From NCBI GenBank assembly GCA_905250885.1, contig CAJNOQ010002273.1, forward strand, positions 1 to 25,244: a stretch of DNA of 25,244 nt. The letters are read 5' to 3'. A program made the position numbers and the translations under genes. This stretch comes from Didymodactylos carnosus (Eukaryota > Rotifera > Eurotatoria > Philodinida > Philodinidae). Positions 1 through 14,159 of this stretch are shown piece after piece. The notes beneath the pieces are model-generated. The model had not been told where the DNA came from and did no database searches. It worked only from the letters and a program-made list of their open reading frames with translations. Numbering within the stretch: position 1 is the stretch's first letter; each line of letters begins with the position of its first letter.

Positions 1-320
1 CAAAATGCAAAAAAATCGTTACGGAATTTCACTCCGGTAGCAGAGATGGCTGGTCAGAGCGTCTATCAGAATAGTGCTCAGAAATAAGAGAAAGTTTTGG
101 AATTTAATTAAGAGCAAATGTTTTGAGTTTATAGTGAAGTAAAGAACAAGAGAATGATCAGAATTTATTCTATCTACTTGTTAATCTTTCGTATGTCGAA
201 GAAAATCGGTGTGATTTTCCATTAGAAAAAGGTATTGTTCAACAATTTTCTTTTTATTAATGCTGACTGCTTACATTGCNTATTGTTTTAACTAATTGAG
301 GCAAAATATGAATTAAGCTA
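1..320. other. Gene-free left edge
   Basis: No frame, repeat or RNA gene recognised. One unresolved base (n) lies at 280. Confidence 0.5.
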
Positions 321-323
321 GGA

Positions 324-581
324 TACAATCGTGTTGTACACGAATTGTAAATGCGATGCGTAAGCAGGAAATCGATATTATCTAATATAAGTGTATCAAT
401 TAGTTTACAGGTGCAAATGGAAGTTTAGTTAAAAAGTATTGTTTTTGAGATATCGATATCATTAAAATTACAATACTTATAACTAATCCAAGTAACCCCG
501 CCCCATTTATTTGGACCCCTTCGCAAAATAATCATCGATTCTAGTAATCGATGATTACTAGAATACGATAGCTTACGCATC
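324..581. repeat. Dense block of nested inverted repeats
   Basis: Five dyad structures fall in 258 bp. A hairpin spans 324-349 (TACAATCGTGT against ACACGAATTGTA, one bulge). GATGCGTAAGC at 355-365 pairs perfectly with GCTTACGCATC at 571-581. AAGTATTG at 434-441 pairs with CAATACTT at 471-478 around the 12-bp palindrome GATATCGATATC (449-460). Two overlapping hairpins occupy 529-564. This looks like a foldback or MITE-type element rather than chance, but no target duplication was identified. Confidence 0.6.
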
Positions 582-625
582 CCGTTAACTATCGGTTTTA
601 CTTTTTACTCATCTTCAATAATAAA

Positions 626-868
626 CTATAATGAAATATTTTTTCGGTTGTATTCTGACAGAATAAAGCTTATATCAATAATAAACTTAACATCATCTCT
701 ATTTTTAACATCAAAACCAATTTTTTTGATTAACTCTTCCAAATCTTCAATACTATTAGCGAATATTGCGAAAATATCTTTATTATTTTGGGCTAAACTA
801 GATGCAAAATCATAAAGTTGAAACTTTAAAATTTCTTTTGCTACTGAATCGATTTCATTTACAACAAA
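626..868 (-). pseudogene. Unidentified coding relic, 80-codon open frame ending in TAG
   Basis: The minus strand is open for 80 codons from an in-frame TAA (871-869) to a TAG (628-626). It reads as a balanced, helix-rich protein: EIDSVAKEILKFQLYDF, then NSIEDLEELIKKIGFDVK, then a hydrophobic run FIIDISFIL. It lacks an ATG at its head. The same frame upstream (1000-869) shows further protein-like words (KFLSDERAHLHNILN) interrupted by stops, and a neighbouring frame reads HKVNKNVENLISHDD, which suggests frameshift decay. It could also be the terminal exon of a gene, with CAG at 846-844 as acceptor. I do not recognise the family. Confidence 0.45.
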
Positions 869-1041
869 TTAAAAAAAATGTGCATCTTTTATCATCATGT
901 GAAATGAGATTTTCTACGTTTTTATTCACTTTATGTTCAGTATATTGTGTAGATGTGCCCTTTCATCAGACAAAAATTTAACGGATCTGTATTTGTTAAG
1001 CTATTTTGAAAATAGCATATTTTTTTCCGTATGTTTTGAAA

Positions 1042-1077
1042 TCTATTTATCTTATGACTCTATTTATCTTATGACTC
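1042..1077. repeat. Tandem duplication, two copies of a 17-bp unit
   Basis: The unit CTATTTATCTTATGACT occurs twice head to tail with no mismatch, followed by a partial third start. It is likely replication slippage. Confidence 0.8.
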
Positions 1078-1739
1078 ATACGCGCACAGTAGATAATTAA
1101 AATAGATATAATGACAGAGAACGATCAGGTTTGAGTATGAATCGTTATGAAATCGCGAGACAGGAATCGATCTACTAAGATCTTGTTTATTTAGCTTCAC
1201 GAACACGCAAAGATTTGAACTAAAGGTTATGTGGCTATTTTATTTCAGAATAGTAGAGAAAAAATTTGATTATCATATACAAGCACTTAGAATATTTTGT
1301 AAAAATCAGGATGTCATTTTAAAATGGATATATTTCGAGATGAGTACATTTTTGGCGTTTTTTCTTTCTTAAGTTGCATACACTATGTACCGTCACAAAT
1401 ATCAAGTAGTAATGTCAAGTGTATTACTAAAAACAGAAATAAATGTTGACATATGTTCATATTTGATTAAGTTCACATGTTCTAATATTTTATACAATTG
1501 TCAAACACATAATCAACTAACAAGAAAACCTTTGAAGATTATAAATCGCTTTTGGAGTCAAACTATTATGATAAGATGAATTCTGATGAGTCATGAAAAC
1601 ATTCAAAAGAGTTCGCTTTTCTAGACTTCCAAGATTGCGTTATGAATTTTTTTCGCGTTTTTTTTCTTCATACAACATAATTTTGACAGTAAATGTTCGA
1701 TTTCTCGGCCAAAAGCTATGATAAAATTTTATATTTATA
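1078..1739. other. Gene-free AT-rich stretch
   Basis: The only long open frame (1385-1579, plus) has no domain-like content and an AT-driven composition. I see nothing functional. Confidence 0.5.
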
Positions 1740-2050
1740 ATATAGCTGCTAGCTGCAGCAGTTTTGATGAAAGTTTGACGTTCACTACTTGCTGTCTCTT
1801 CACATAGGAAAAAAAATTATAAAATGGGCACTCGCAACTAGCTAACTCAATTATTAATTCACTGCAGTTAGTCTTAAGCGATGCTTTAAGCGGCTGCAGC
1901 TAGTTGATACCGATTAATCAGGCGTTAATCAGCCAATTCAGCGACCAATGCATCGCCAGCTTACAACTAACGGTGGGTACTTACTCAATTGCAGCTAGTT
2001 ATTTGACCCAAAAATCTACTCTTAAGCGGGCGCATAAGCTAGTTTTCAGT
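1740..2050. repeat. Cluster of short related motifs (decayed repeat)
   Basis: The 11-mer TGCAGCTAGTT occurs at 1895-1905 and 1990-2000, with a variant near 1863 and an inverted form near 1835. A TTAAGCG word recurs near 1874, 1886 and 2023. A CTGC/GCAG dyad lies near 1746-1760. This stretch is noticeably richer in G and C than its flanks, suggesting an old inserted element. Its boundaries are uncertain. Confidence 0.4.
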
Positions 2051-2324
2051 TAGTTTTTCTTTCTTCTTTCTTACTCATTTCTGTTTGGGTCGATATATAC
2101 CAGTCTTTTTATTTGAAGGATAAATAATAAAGCGAATCTCTTTGAATTTCTTTATTAATCGTTGGAGGTGATCTTATCATAGTAGTTTGAGTAAAAACAT
2201 CGATTTTCATCTCGAGAGGTTCCCTTGTAAGAGTAAAAAATGGGATATCGGAGTTTCATTAAAAAAACTCTCATTAAAAGGAAATTCATCAAAATTTTAA
2301 CAAAACTTCCTGTATGTTCGATGA

Positions 2325-2385
2325 CTGGATTTTCATTAAAATTTTGAATGAAATTTTTGTGTCATCAAAAAATTTTAATGAAACT
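2325..2385 (+). repeat. AT-rich palindromic repeat, left copy
   Basis: This 61-bp segment starts CTGGATTTTCATTAAAATTT and is matched in direct orientation at 3938-3997 with scattered mismatches. It contains the dyad TTTCATTAAAATTTT/AATGAAA. Further TTTCATTAAA/TTTAATGAAA words lie on both sides (2256-2290 and 2410-2420). Confidence 0.7.
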
Positions 2386-2544
2386 GTCACAGTCACTTTA
2401 CAGAAATCATTTTAATGAAAGTTAGGTGAACAGAATATAAGTTAAACACCCGAAAATAGGTATGTTTAAGCGGAGAAAAATTATGTATATAGCGTGTAAC
2501 GATACATATAGAAAGTGAAATAGGTATTTTTTGCTAAGCGATAT

Positions 2545-3837
2545 ATAAGTGAATTGCATAGCCATTGTACCGTTCATGAAAAAAAATCGATCGAAAAAAA
2601 GTTAAAAATAAAAAAGTTTTGAGTCGTACTCATAGAGCACTTTCGACTGTATCTAAAAATATAATTTTCCTTACACTTTACTGAAAATATTGGCGAATTT
2701 TTAAAGATTTTACTGAACCAAAAACTCCTTCCAAAAAAAGAAATTATTGTTTTTTCCTAAGAATGATTGATAAAAGCAGAAAACTATATTTCTGGAGTAG
2801 AATTATGGGGCATAAGATCCTTTTCTTATTCATACAGCTCAGGAATCGAATATTAAATTTTGGGTCATGGTATGTACAGTAATTATTATAGTTTTCTTAA
2901 CAATAACAAACTAACTGGAATATTTTTCAAGCTTTAACTAATCGTAGAATGTGCAAAAGAAATAAAGGATAACCTATAGATCCTACAATTTTTTTTAATT
3001 TCAAACGAGTAGTCCAGATTTCAACGAATCGTATGATGTATAATGAGTTGGAATTCGAAGTTACTTTAACCGAAAAATATACAAAATAATCTCGGTGGAC
3101 ATTTTTGATGTAAAATGAGATTTTCTCTGTAACAAGGCAAGCTAGAGTGTTACCGTTTTTATTATATATTCTGGATAGCAAATGATAAAAAGGATAAAGG
3201 GTTCGGCTCTAACGGATAAACTGTTTCGGAGTTATAGACCAGACAATTTTCAAAATCTCGATGAACATTTTGTACAAAAAACAGATTGAATAAATGTTTT
3301 ATCCTGATTTTCGATTGAATAAAAAACTCTAAAAACTTTCCTTTTTTAGCCAAAATGTAGAGCTTTGTACGCTCTCAATCTTCCTGTCTATTTCAAAACT
3401 TTTCAGGGTTCGTCATTGCTATATGAATCTAGTTCTAATCTCGGTGGACAGAATTTTGCAAAAGTGTTCGTAAACAGAGTTTTTTTGGCTAAAACCAGAG
3501 TCAAAATATGATTTTATCTAAATTCAGAGTACATATCCTGAAAATCTACTTTACAGGCTACAAGAAACGCTAAAAAACTTTCAGAACTAGTTTAAATAAA
3601 TCAGAGAAAAAATTTGATTCTTTCTTCAGATGGTGTCAAAAACAGTCAACTTTGGTCTTGTTTGACCTATATCTCAGCATCCATTTGAGATGAAGAGTTC
3701 TCTTTTTCACAAGTGAATAACCATTAATGAACAAACAGAATAAACGAAAGAAATTTAAAATCGGTTGAGGAGAACAATTTTTATAAGCAAAACATTAGCC
3801 GACAACCAACGGTACAATGGATATACAATTTACTCAT
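2545..3837. mobile_element. Candidate non-autonomous element bounded by 30-bp imperfect inverted repeats
   Basis: Positions 2545-2574 and 3808-3837 are inverted repeats matching at 26 of 30 bases, both sharing CCATTGTACCGTT at the inner side. Weaker similarity continues outward. The 1293-bp interior has no coding content. It carries two or three copies of an AATCTCGGTGGACA-like word (near 3089, 3256 and 3434). Superfamily and target duplication were not determined. Confidence 0.45.
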
Positions 3838-3937
3838 ACATATTAGATATGGAAAATTTAAAAAGCAGAGAGGTTTGGTTATTGCGTTCAAGTAAAGAGT
3901 AGTGATCTTTAAGGTGGGGGGGATCAGTTTAGTGACC

Positions 3938-3997
3938 CTGGATTTTCATTAAAATTTTTAATGAAGTTCTTCTGCCATCAAAAAATTTTGATAAACT
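3938..3997 (+). repeat. AT-rich palindromic repeat, right copy
   Basis: Direct copy of 2325-2385. To its right the words TGCCATCAAAA and TTTAATGAAAG recur through 4140 in roughly 30-bp steps, so this side looks like a small decayed minisatellite. Confidence 0.7.
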
Positions 3998-4342
3998 TCT
4001 TGTGCCATCAAAATCATTTTAACGGACGGAACTCCTGTTAAAAGTTTTTTAATGAAAGTAACGGGACTTTCATTAAAAATATTTTTAATAAAAGTTCCGG
4101 TACTTTTATTAAAACAAAGGCTTTAATGAAAGTCACCCAACCCTAAAAAATTATAAAACAATATCCTCTAACAAATTCGAGGTGAATTGGTTACACTTGA
4201 GTTTCTTATTATTCTGAATTAAAAGAGAAATATCATCGTATCAGTAATGTACATTGTAAAACAACACATTAGACTGTTTGTTTACACAAATTACAGAATC
4301 GGTTCTGATATGAACCATCGATAACGTCAATAAATTTGTATA

Positions 4343-4972
4343 GTCGACCACGGTGGGCATTTTTCTATAGAGCAGACGGATATGTGGTTTTTTTAATTCA
4401 GAAAGAGACTATTTTTGCTCAATACTACTTTAAGTGTTCCTTGTCTGAGAAAAAAGCATTTTATCTAAAAAAACCAAGGTTTTTCGGAAACCTGTAGCTA
4501 AGCTTCGGAAAAAATCTGCTTAAAGCTGCGTGCAATATAGATACAAGACATTTCGGTGTAATTTTGAGTCAGGTTCGACCTTGGATATCCATGGATACCT
4601 CATTACATTCTAACTTCTCATTTGGAAACACGATTGGTTTTAAAAAAGAATGTGTTTTCTCGTCGATTAAGGGATCTGAGCAAAAAACTTAGTCATAGAT
4701 GAATAGCTAAGAGTTTCTAAATTAAGAATATATGGTTTTTATTAATTCAAACTGACTTAGTTCAATATAAAAAATGATTTATTTGCAAGGTCGCTCATAT
4801 CTAGGCTGTTATCTGCAGGTGACTTTTTTATTGAAATCGAGCACTTAAAATAAAAGTTTTAACGTCATTAAATAGTCCGTAAACTGGAGTATACTTCAAA
4901 CTATTTGAAATCTTAAAAGAGAACACTTTCGATTTTTTGCCAAATGTCCGCCTGAATGCCCACTGTGTCGAC
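4343..4972. mobile_element. Candidate 630-bp MITE-like element with GTCGAC inverted ends
   Basis: GTCGACCACGGTGGGCATT (4343-4361) faces an inverted GTCGACACAGTGGGCATT (4955-4972), differing by one indel and one substitution. The interior is non-coding. The GGTGGGCATTTTT part resembles the GGTGGACATTTTT word inside the neighbouring candidate element, hinting at one repeat family. Confidence 0.45.
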
Positions 4973-5126
4973 ATGATACTTTAGATAAAAAAAATAATAA
5001 TTTTCATATACAACATGATAAAAGTCGTGACGAAAAACAATCTGTTGTATTTAGTATAACATAAAGATATGTTTATAAATGATATATAATTCGTTATATT
5101 TAAAAGTATAATGATAAAACGATTAA

Positions 5127-5132
5127 TTTATT
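5127..5132 (-). terminator. Candidate poly(A) signal, distal PKC tail
   Basis: AATAAA on the minus strand, 17 nt after the TAA of the distal last exon. It is the first canonical hexamer downstream. In AT-rich DNA such hexamers are common, so this is a candidate only. Confidence 0.35.
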
Positions 5133-5148
5133 GCATAGTCGAATTTAA

Positions 5149-5322
5149 TTAGAGAGTCGTCGTTGTTAATGACGAATTTGAAATAAATATTGGATTTAAA
5201 AATGAAAACGATTCAAATTCTGTTTGATCCATATTCATAATAAATAATTTATCAGTTGGTGTAAAATTTAATGCCTCATTTGTAAATTCACGATCAAAAT
5301 TCGACGTATCTTTTGTACCATT
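5149..5322 (-). CDS. PKC: Alternative last coding exon of the PKC gene (distal C-tail, 57 aa)
   Basis: A 174-nt open segment follows an acceptor TTATTTAG and ends in TAA. It begins in phase 0, so it joins the exon-19 donor at 6730 exactly as the proximal exon does, giving a 708-residue protein. It encodes a complete AGC-kinase C-tail: DTSNFDREF, then turn motif FTPTDKLFIMN (Thr672-Pro673), then hydrophobic motif FESFSF (687-692). These fall at the same residue numbers as in the proximal tail. The wording is close to the mammalian PKC alpha and beta-II tail. An AATAAA lies 17 nt past the stop. The intron to reach it would be 1408 bp. It could be a relic of tail duplication, but intact frame, splice site and motifs argue that it is used. 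Confidence 0.9.
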   Translation of the reverse strand, partial: NGTKDTSNFDREFTNEALNFTPTDKLFIMNMDQTEFESFSFLNPIFISNSSLTTTTL

Positions 5323-5681
5323 CTAAATAAATGAATTATCTAATCTATGTCACAAAATGAATTGTGTTCTTTTTATTATTATTTTTTCACATATGATAAT
5401 CACATTAATGAATATCAAAGGCAAAAACAAAGATATGAGCATGAGTGTTGAAAAAAAGCAACAATATTACGACAACAACAATAATAATAATATAACAATA
5501 AAAGATTATCATTAAAAAGAGATATAAAATAAAGCAATTGACAAAGTACAAAAGCTCTATAAGAGAAGAAGCATGCAGATGTGAAAATAAAAGAATGATA
5601 ATAATTCTGTTTTTTTCTTTTGCAATACTGATCACTCAGATGATTGTCAAAAAAGAAAAATAGATGAAGTGAGAAAATCAG

Positions 5682-5716
5682 TGAGAGAGAGAGAGAGAGA
5701 GACAGAGAAAGAGAGA
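5682..5716. repeat. GA microsatellite
   Basis: A run of GA dinucleotides, pure to about 5702 and then interrupted (GACAGAGAAAGAGAGA). It lies in the intron between the two alternative PKC last exons. Confidence 0.9.
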
Positions 5717-5763
5717 ATGGAATGATTCCTGTTTGTTTTGAAAACTTTTTGCTAAATTTCGTT

Positions 5764-5769
5764 TTTATT
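5764..5769 (-). terminator. Candidate poly(A) signal, proximal PKC tail
   Basis: AATAAA on the minus strand about 415 nt past the TGA at 6185. It lies between the proximal and distal last exons, as needed for a transcript that ends after the proximal exon. It could be chance. Confidence 0.25.
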
Positions 5770-6184
5770 TAACTAAATGCCGCATTTGTTTTATATTATT
5801 TCAATTTTAATTTTTTTTTTTCCTACTAACTTTAGAAGTTTAATTTAAGAAAGTGCACAACTAATTAGCATTACTATAAGAATATGTTGTGAAACATGTG
5901 TAGTTGTTACGTTTTCTCAAAATACGAACATGCAAAAATGACGAATTGGGATGACTCTATGATGATTACTTGACAGAAAAATTCTTTAACACAAATTACC
6001 GGGTAATTAATTATAGAAAGATGTAAAAAGAAAAGCATGCGCATTGGAATAAACAACAAAAACAAAAACAAAAAAAACGACACGATGTTCACCATTTTCT
6101 TGGTTACGGATATATGTTGTATATCCGTGAGGAGAAAAATTGTTTTTTTTTTTTTTTTAAATATATTTCGTATTTTACATGGTA

Positions 6185-10252
<4,068 letters not shown>

Positions 10253-10418
10253 CGAGAATGAGTTAGATCAATATGATAATAGTTTGACTTGTTCTATTTT
10301 GAATAAGATGAAACTGTGTATACTCTCTAATAATCTTATTCTTGATAATTAAAGTTGTTCTGTTAATGATTAGTGAAAAAGGTCTCTATTGCCTGTGCAA
10401 ATGCAGTACAAGCGCAAG
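10253..10418 (-). other. Probable 5' untranslated part of PKC exon 1, with acceptor site
   Basis: Reading the minus strand, a pyrimidine-rich run ending TTTTTTATTTTAG stops at 10419. This is a good acceptor placing the upstream end of the ATG-containing exon at 10418. The 166 nt up to the ATG contain an in-frame TGA 18 nt before the start, so no longer N-terminus is encoded here. The splice boundary is inferred from sequence only. The exon could instead start at a promoter within this segment. Confidence 0.55.
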
Positions 10419-13400
10419 CTAAAATAAAAAATTGTTAACATAATTTTTTTATAAAGACATAATAATACATGATCAAATGATATTCTTATATATTTGAGGC
10501 AATTAACTTTTCATTTACTTGAGTCGAATGAGACCTAGAGAAAATTTCGTCATTTTTTTAAAAATAACTCTGATAATACAAGTGTTTTGACTGTTAACTT
10601 TTCTATTTTTAAATTATTTTATATTTGATCTACTAATGAACAGTATCATTGACACAGTACAAAATAGGGAATATACATTTTACAATATAAATACATTATT
10701 ATATTACTATAAATAATTAATTCATATCTCTAACTTTAACCATTTAATCATCTTTTAAGTTTTTTTGCATGTTCTAATAAACTATATGAACCTAAAATAA
10801 TGACTCATGGGATATTTTCTTGATATTAATACCCATAAGTAGATAATATAAAAGTTACCATTATAACTTTTTTTCATTATAAAATATCACACATCAGACA
10901 AGGTGTCATATGAAACTATTCTCTTAGTGGCATCATTTTAAACAAAGGAAAAGAGAACAACCAAAAAATAAAGGTATCATACAATTGCTCTAGTTTTTCA
11001 ACATCACGCTAAAAAATGCTACATACGTATCATCTTTCTATGGTAACTTATTTTTTCTTTTTTATGAAAAAAAGAGTTTTAGGGTTAATGAAATGCCATC
11101 CAGCACTGTTTTCAATTATAAATTTGTCTTACTTTATCAACAGGAAAAGTTTTATAAAAGAAGAATTCTTACGGTAAGCTTATTGAATAAAATCCTATAT
11201 TTTTAATAGAATAGTGACTGAAACAGTCACTTTGTATCTTAATTAGATTTGAATTGATCACCAAATCCTTATAGTGACTTAAAGACGTTTTACATTTGTT
11301 AAAAAAAGAAAAAAAAAATGTACGTTAATTACAAAATTGCACATAAAAAACAAGAAAAAGAAAAAAAGAAAATTATTTATTATCATTTAATCATTTAAAA
11401 AAAAAACTGAGTGATAGCAATGCGTTTATTTTATTTTAAGAACTTTTTTGTTTTTTTTCTCTTCTACAAAAGATTATCATTATACGAGTGCCATCACATG
11501 AATCGTCTAAAATATACATTGGATATTTGCATTATTAGATGAACGGATTATTTTCTTTTATGATATTTTCTTTCCAGCAATAATATATATATATATGATG
11601 ATTACTGGTATGTTTTTTAGATACGTGCATACTTAACAAATTATTATATGAAAATTCAGACACAAAAACAAATATGTTACACGCACAGTAACAATGCTTG
11701 ACATGACATAATCTTAGTCTATAAATAATAGATGATAGAAATTTTTCTGATTAGAAAATTAGTGACTTTATTAATATTAAAAAAAATTACTATACGATGT
11801 AGATTTGTTACATTATTACAAGGACAAAATTATATACTCTTTTAAACATGGTCATTAAACATATTTGATAATCTATTTATATTTACCTTGTTATATCAAT
11901 GAAACAAAACAAATATCAGAAGAAAAAATAACATGAAAAATATATTAGATTAATGTGTCATCATTTTAATTATTTGTCCATTTTACTCGAAATAATTCTA
12001 TATCATATACAAAAATTAATAAATAGATATCTAATTTAAACTGTCATAATATTACATAAACATGAAATATAAACATACATTTAATAAAATAGTTGATATA
12101 TTCACACCTACACACATCTGTCTCAATTAAATATACACCGAATGACAGTCTTAAATTAGCTCACTAAACGAAATTATTGTTGAATGTTGATATACAATAA
12201 AGATCATCCATATGAGTTCGTATTTATTAGTCGATTCTTTACGTGAGAAGAAACGTTTTTCTTTTCACTAAATTGATCATAATCTGTGTAAGAGTGTGTG
12301 TGCATGTAGTTTCTAATTAGAATGCAAAGAACCAAGTGCATTAGTATTTGAGAGAAAAATAATCGATTTTAAATTCTTTACCATAGTAACAAAGATCTGA
12401 TAGAAATCAAGTCAAATTACTAGGATTCATTCAATTTTATCTTTTTATCAGGATAATATTATGAAAATTTGCAAGTATAGTTTGGTTACATAGTTCTACT
12501 ATTAAAATGAAATTCTTTCACTTTTTTTTTTTCCTACATGTTTTTTGTCAACTAGGAAAGTAAACATCTAGATTTAGTATACAGTTGATAATTAAGCTAT
12601 ATAAATGAAAAGAAAATCTTACCCTTTCGGATTACACAGAAAAGATATTTAAAAAAATAGACAAAATAGAGTGTGAACTATATGAATAAAGTCAGGAAAA
12701 CTAGAATATTTTTTTATACGAATACCACCTGTAAAACACGATACAACAAAAAATGAAATAAATTTATTGCTACTTATTCTCTCATACCGTGAAAGTCATC
12801 AAAAAAATGGTCAAAAAACTAAGACTAGATATTCATCAAATAGAAAAGAACTGCTTTAAATTAATCATTGTTAAATTATAAGATTTCTTTCGTAACTATA
12901 TCATTAACCCAAAATTATAAAATGTCTAGATTTCTGATATGATGAATGCTTTGATCAAAAACAAACATTGTCACGAGATACATAAATATTCCATAATCTA
13001 TATTTTCATCACTTTAACAAGATTTATAAAGTTTATGTTTGATTCTATTTTTTTGTTAAATATCTTTTCTATGTAATTAGAAACGACAGGAATTTCTTTT
13101 TCATTTATTTGACTTAATTAACAACTATATACCGAATCTAGATGTCTACTTTCATCGTTGACAGAAAACATGCAGTGTTTACATGAAATATGAGTTAAGA
13201 TAGAAAGTTCTTAGTATTTACTGAGCACTCACTTAACTAATAATAAAATATTCTACTTTTCAACACTAATCAAATATCTTACGTTGTCTTGCTATTTGAT
13301 GCATGTAATTCTGAGTTTTCAAACATCCAGATGATTTACTGTTTGGACGTATATCGTGCGGAAAGAAGTTTTTTTGAAACACGTAAAACTTTTATTTTAC

Positions 13401-13772
13401 ATATGTGTGTCTTCTACCTATCTTTATTTGCACCATCTGAATTTTACTCTCATTAGTTGGTATCATACTCAAAATCTACTAATTATTATTATATAACAAG
13501 ATATCTAATGTTCAAATCCCATATCATATCTAAAATAAATGACTTGCATTTGACTCAGTCAAAAAAGCCTGTATCAGTTGATCCGAATCTGAAACTGCTA
13601 CCTTAAAAAGAGAGAGACTTAACCTAAAAGAGCTGGAATCACTATTGTCATATGTAACCTCGATGATTTCTGAATGAACAGAGAAAAGAAGGAGACAGAA
13701 AAATGATCCGATTATTTTTGCTAGTCTTTTGACAATTGATTTTCTTAAAATATTATTATTATTAGTACTTAC
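10419..13772 (-). other. Putative first intron of PKC / gene-free AT-rich stretch (about 3.35 kb)
   Basis: I see no coding frame with recognisable motifs here on either strand. The content is AT-rich, with A- and T-runs and a short TA microsatellite near 11584-11597. It is either the long first intron or plain upstream spacer. No transposon terminus or RNA gene was recognised. Confidence 0.4.
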
Positions 13773-13830
13773 ATTCATTCTAATTACGCTGGGTGGCCAA
13801 ACAATCAATCGATCACGTTAACAACGATAA
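13773..13830 (-). other. Candidate non-coding first exon of PKC (donor at 13772)
   Basis: On the minus strand the sequence GAATGAAT is followed by GTAAGTACT, a near-perfect splice donor. It faces the acceptor at 10419 with no better donor noticed between them. The upstream edge is unknown; the stated end is arbitrary. Joined to 10418, an ATG at 13778-13776 would start a short upstream reading frame of about 12 codons ending in TAG before the PKC start. Evidence is the splice pattern alone. Confidence 0.3.
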
Positions 13831-13938
13831 ACAAATTTGTTTTTCTGTCGATAATATTAAACAGATGTTACTAATTCAAAATAGATTTGCGAAAATAATG
13901 AGATGATGGGTTTAAAACAAAATAGTGTGTTCCCTTTT

Positions 13939-13953
13939 CTCTCTCTCTCTCTC
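13939..13953. repeat. TC microsatellite
   Basis: Seven or more TC units. On the minus strand this is a GA tract just upstream of the candidate PKC first exon. Confidence 0.85.
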
Positions 13954-14072
13954 GTTTATTTTAATGTCTTTTCTTCTTGTTATTGTTATTTTACATTCGA
14001 TTAGTTACACTATAACTAGCTACTTTTGGGTTTTTGGTTCCAGTTTTTGTTTTTTTCTTCCTCATCTTTTTG

Positions 14073-14158
14073 TCTCTCTCTCTCTCTCTCTCTTTCTCTC
14101 TTTCTACATTTTAATCTTGACGTATATATGGAACGAATGAGAGAAAGAAAGAGAAAGA
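14073..14158. repeat. TC tract facing a GA-rich tract (imperfect foldback)
   Basis: A TC run at 14073-14104 is followed after about 35 bp by a GAGAAAGAAAGAGAAAG run at 14139-14158, so the two can pair. Overlapping open frames read through the tract are low-complexity Ser/Leu runs and are not genes. Confidence 0.7.
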
Positions 14159-14159
14159 C

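Noticed and set aside
2927-3353. Two minus-strand frames that both contain the peptide NVHRD
   Set aside because: The shared peptide is explained by a repeated DNA word (AATCTCGGTGGACA-like) that also occurs at 3434 without an open frame, so it is repeat DNA rather than a protein family.
13530-13808. 92-codon minus-strand frame with a signal-peptide-like segment
   Set aside because: It begins at a TTG, runs across the strong donor at 13772 and has no domain motif. The splice-site reading explains the region better.
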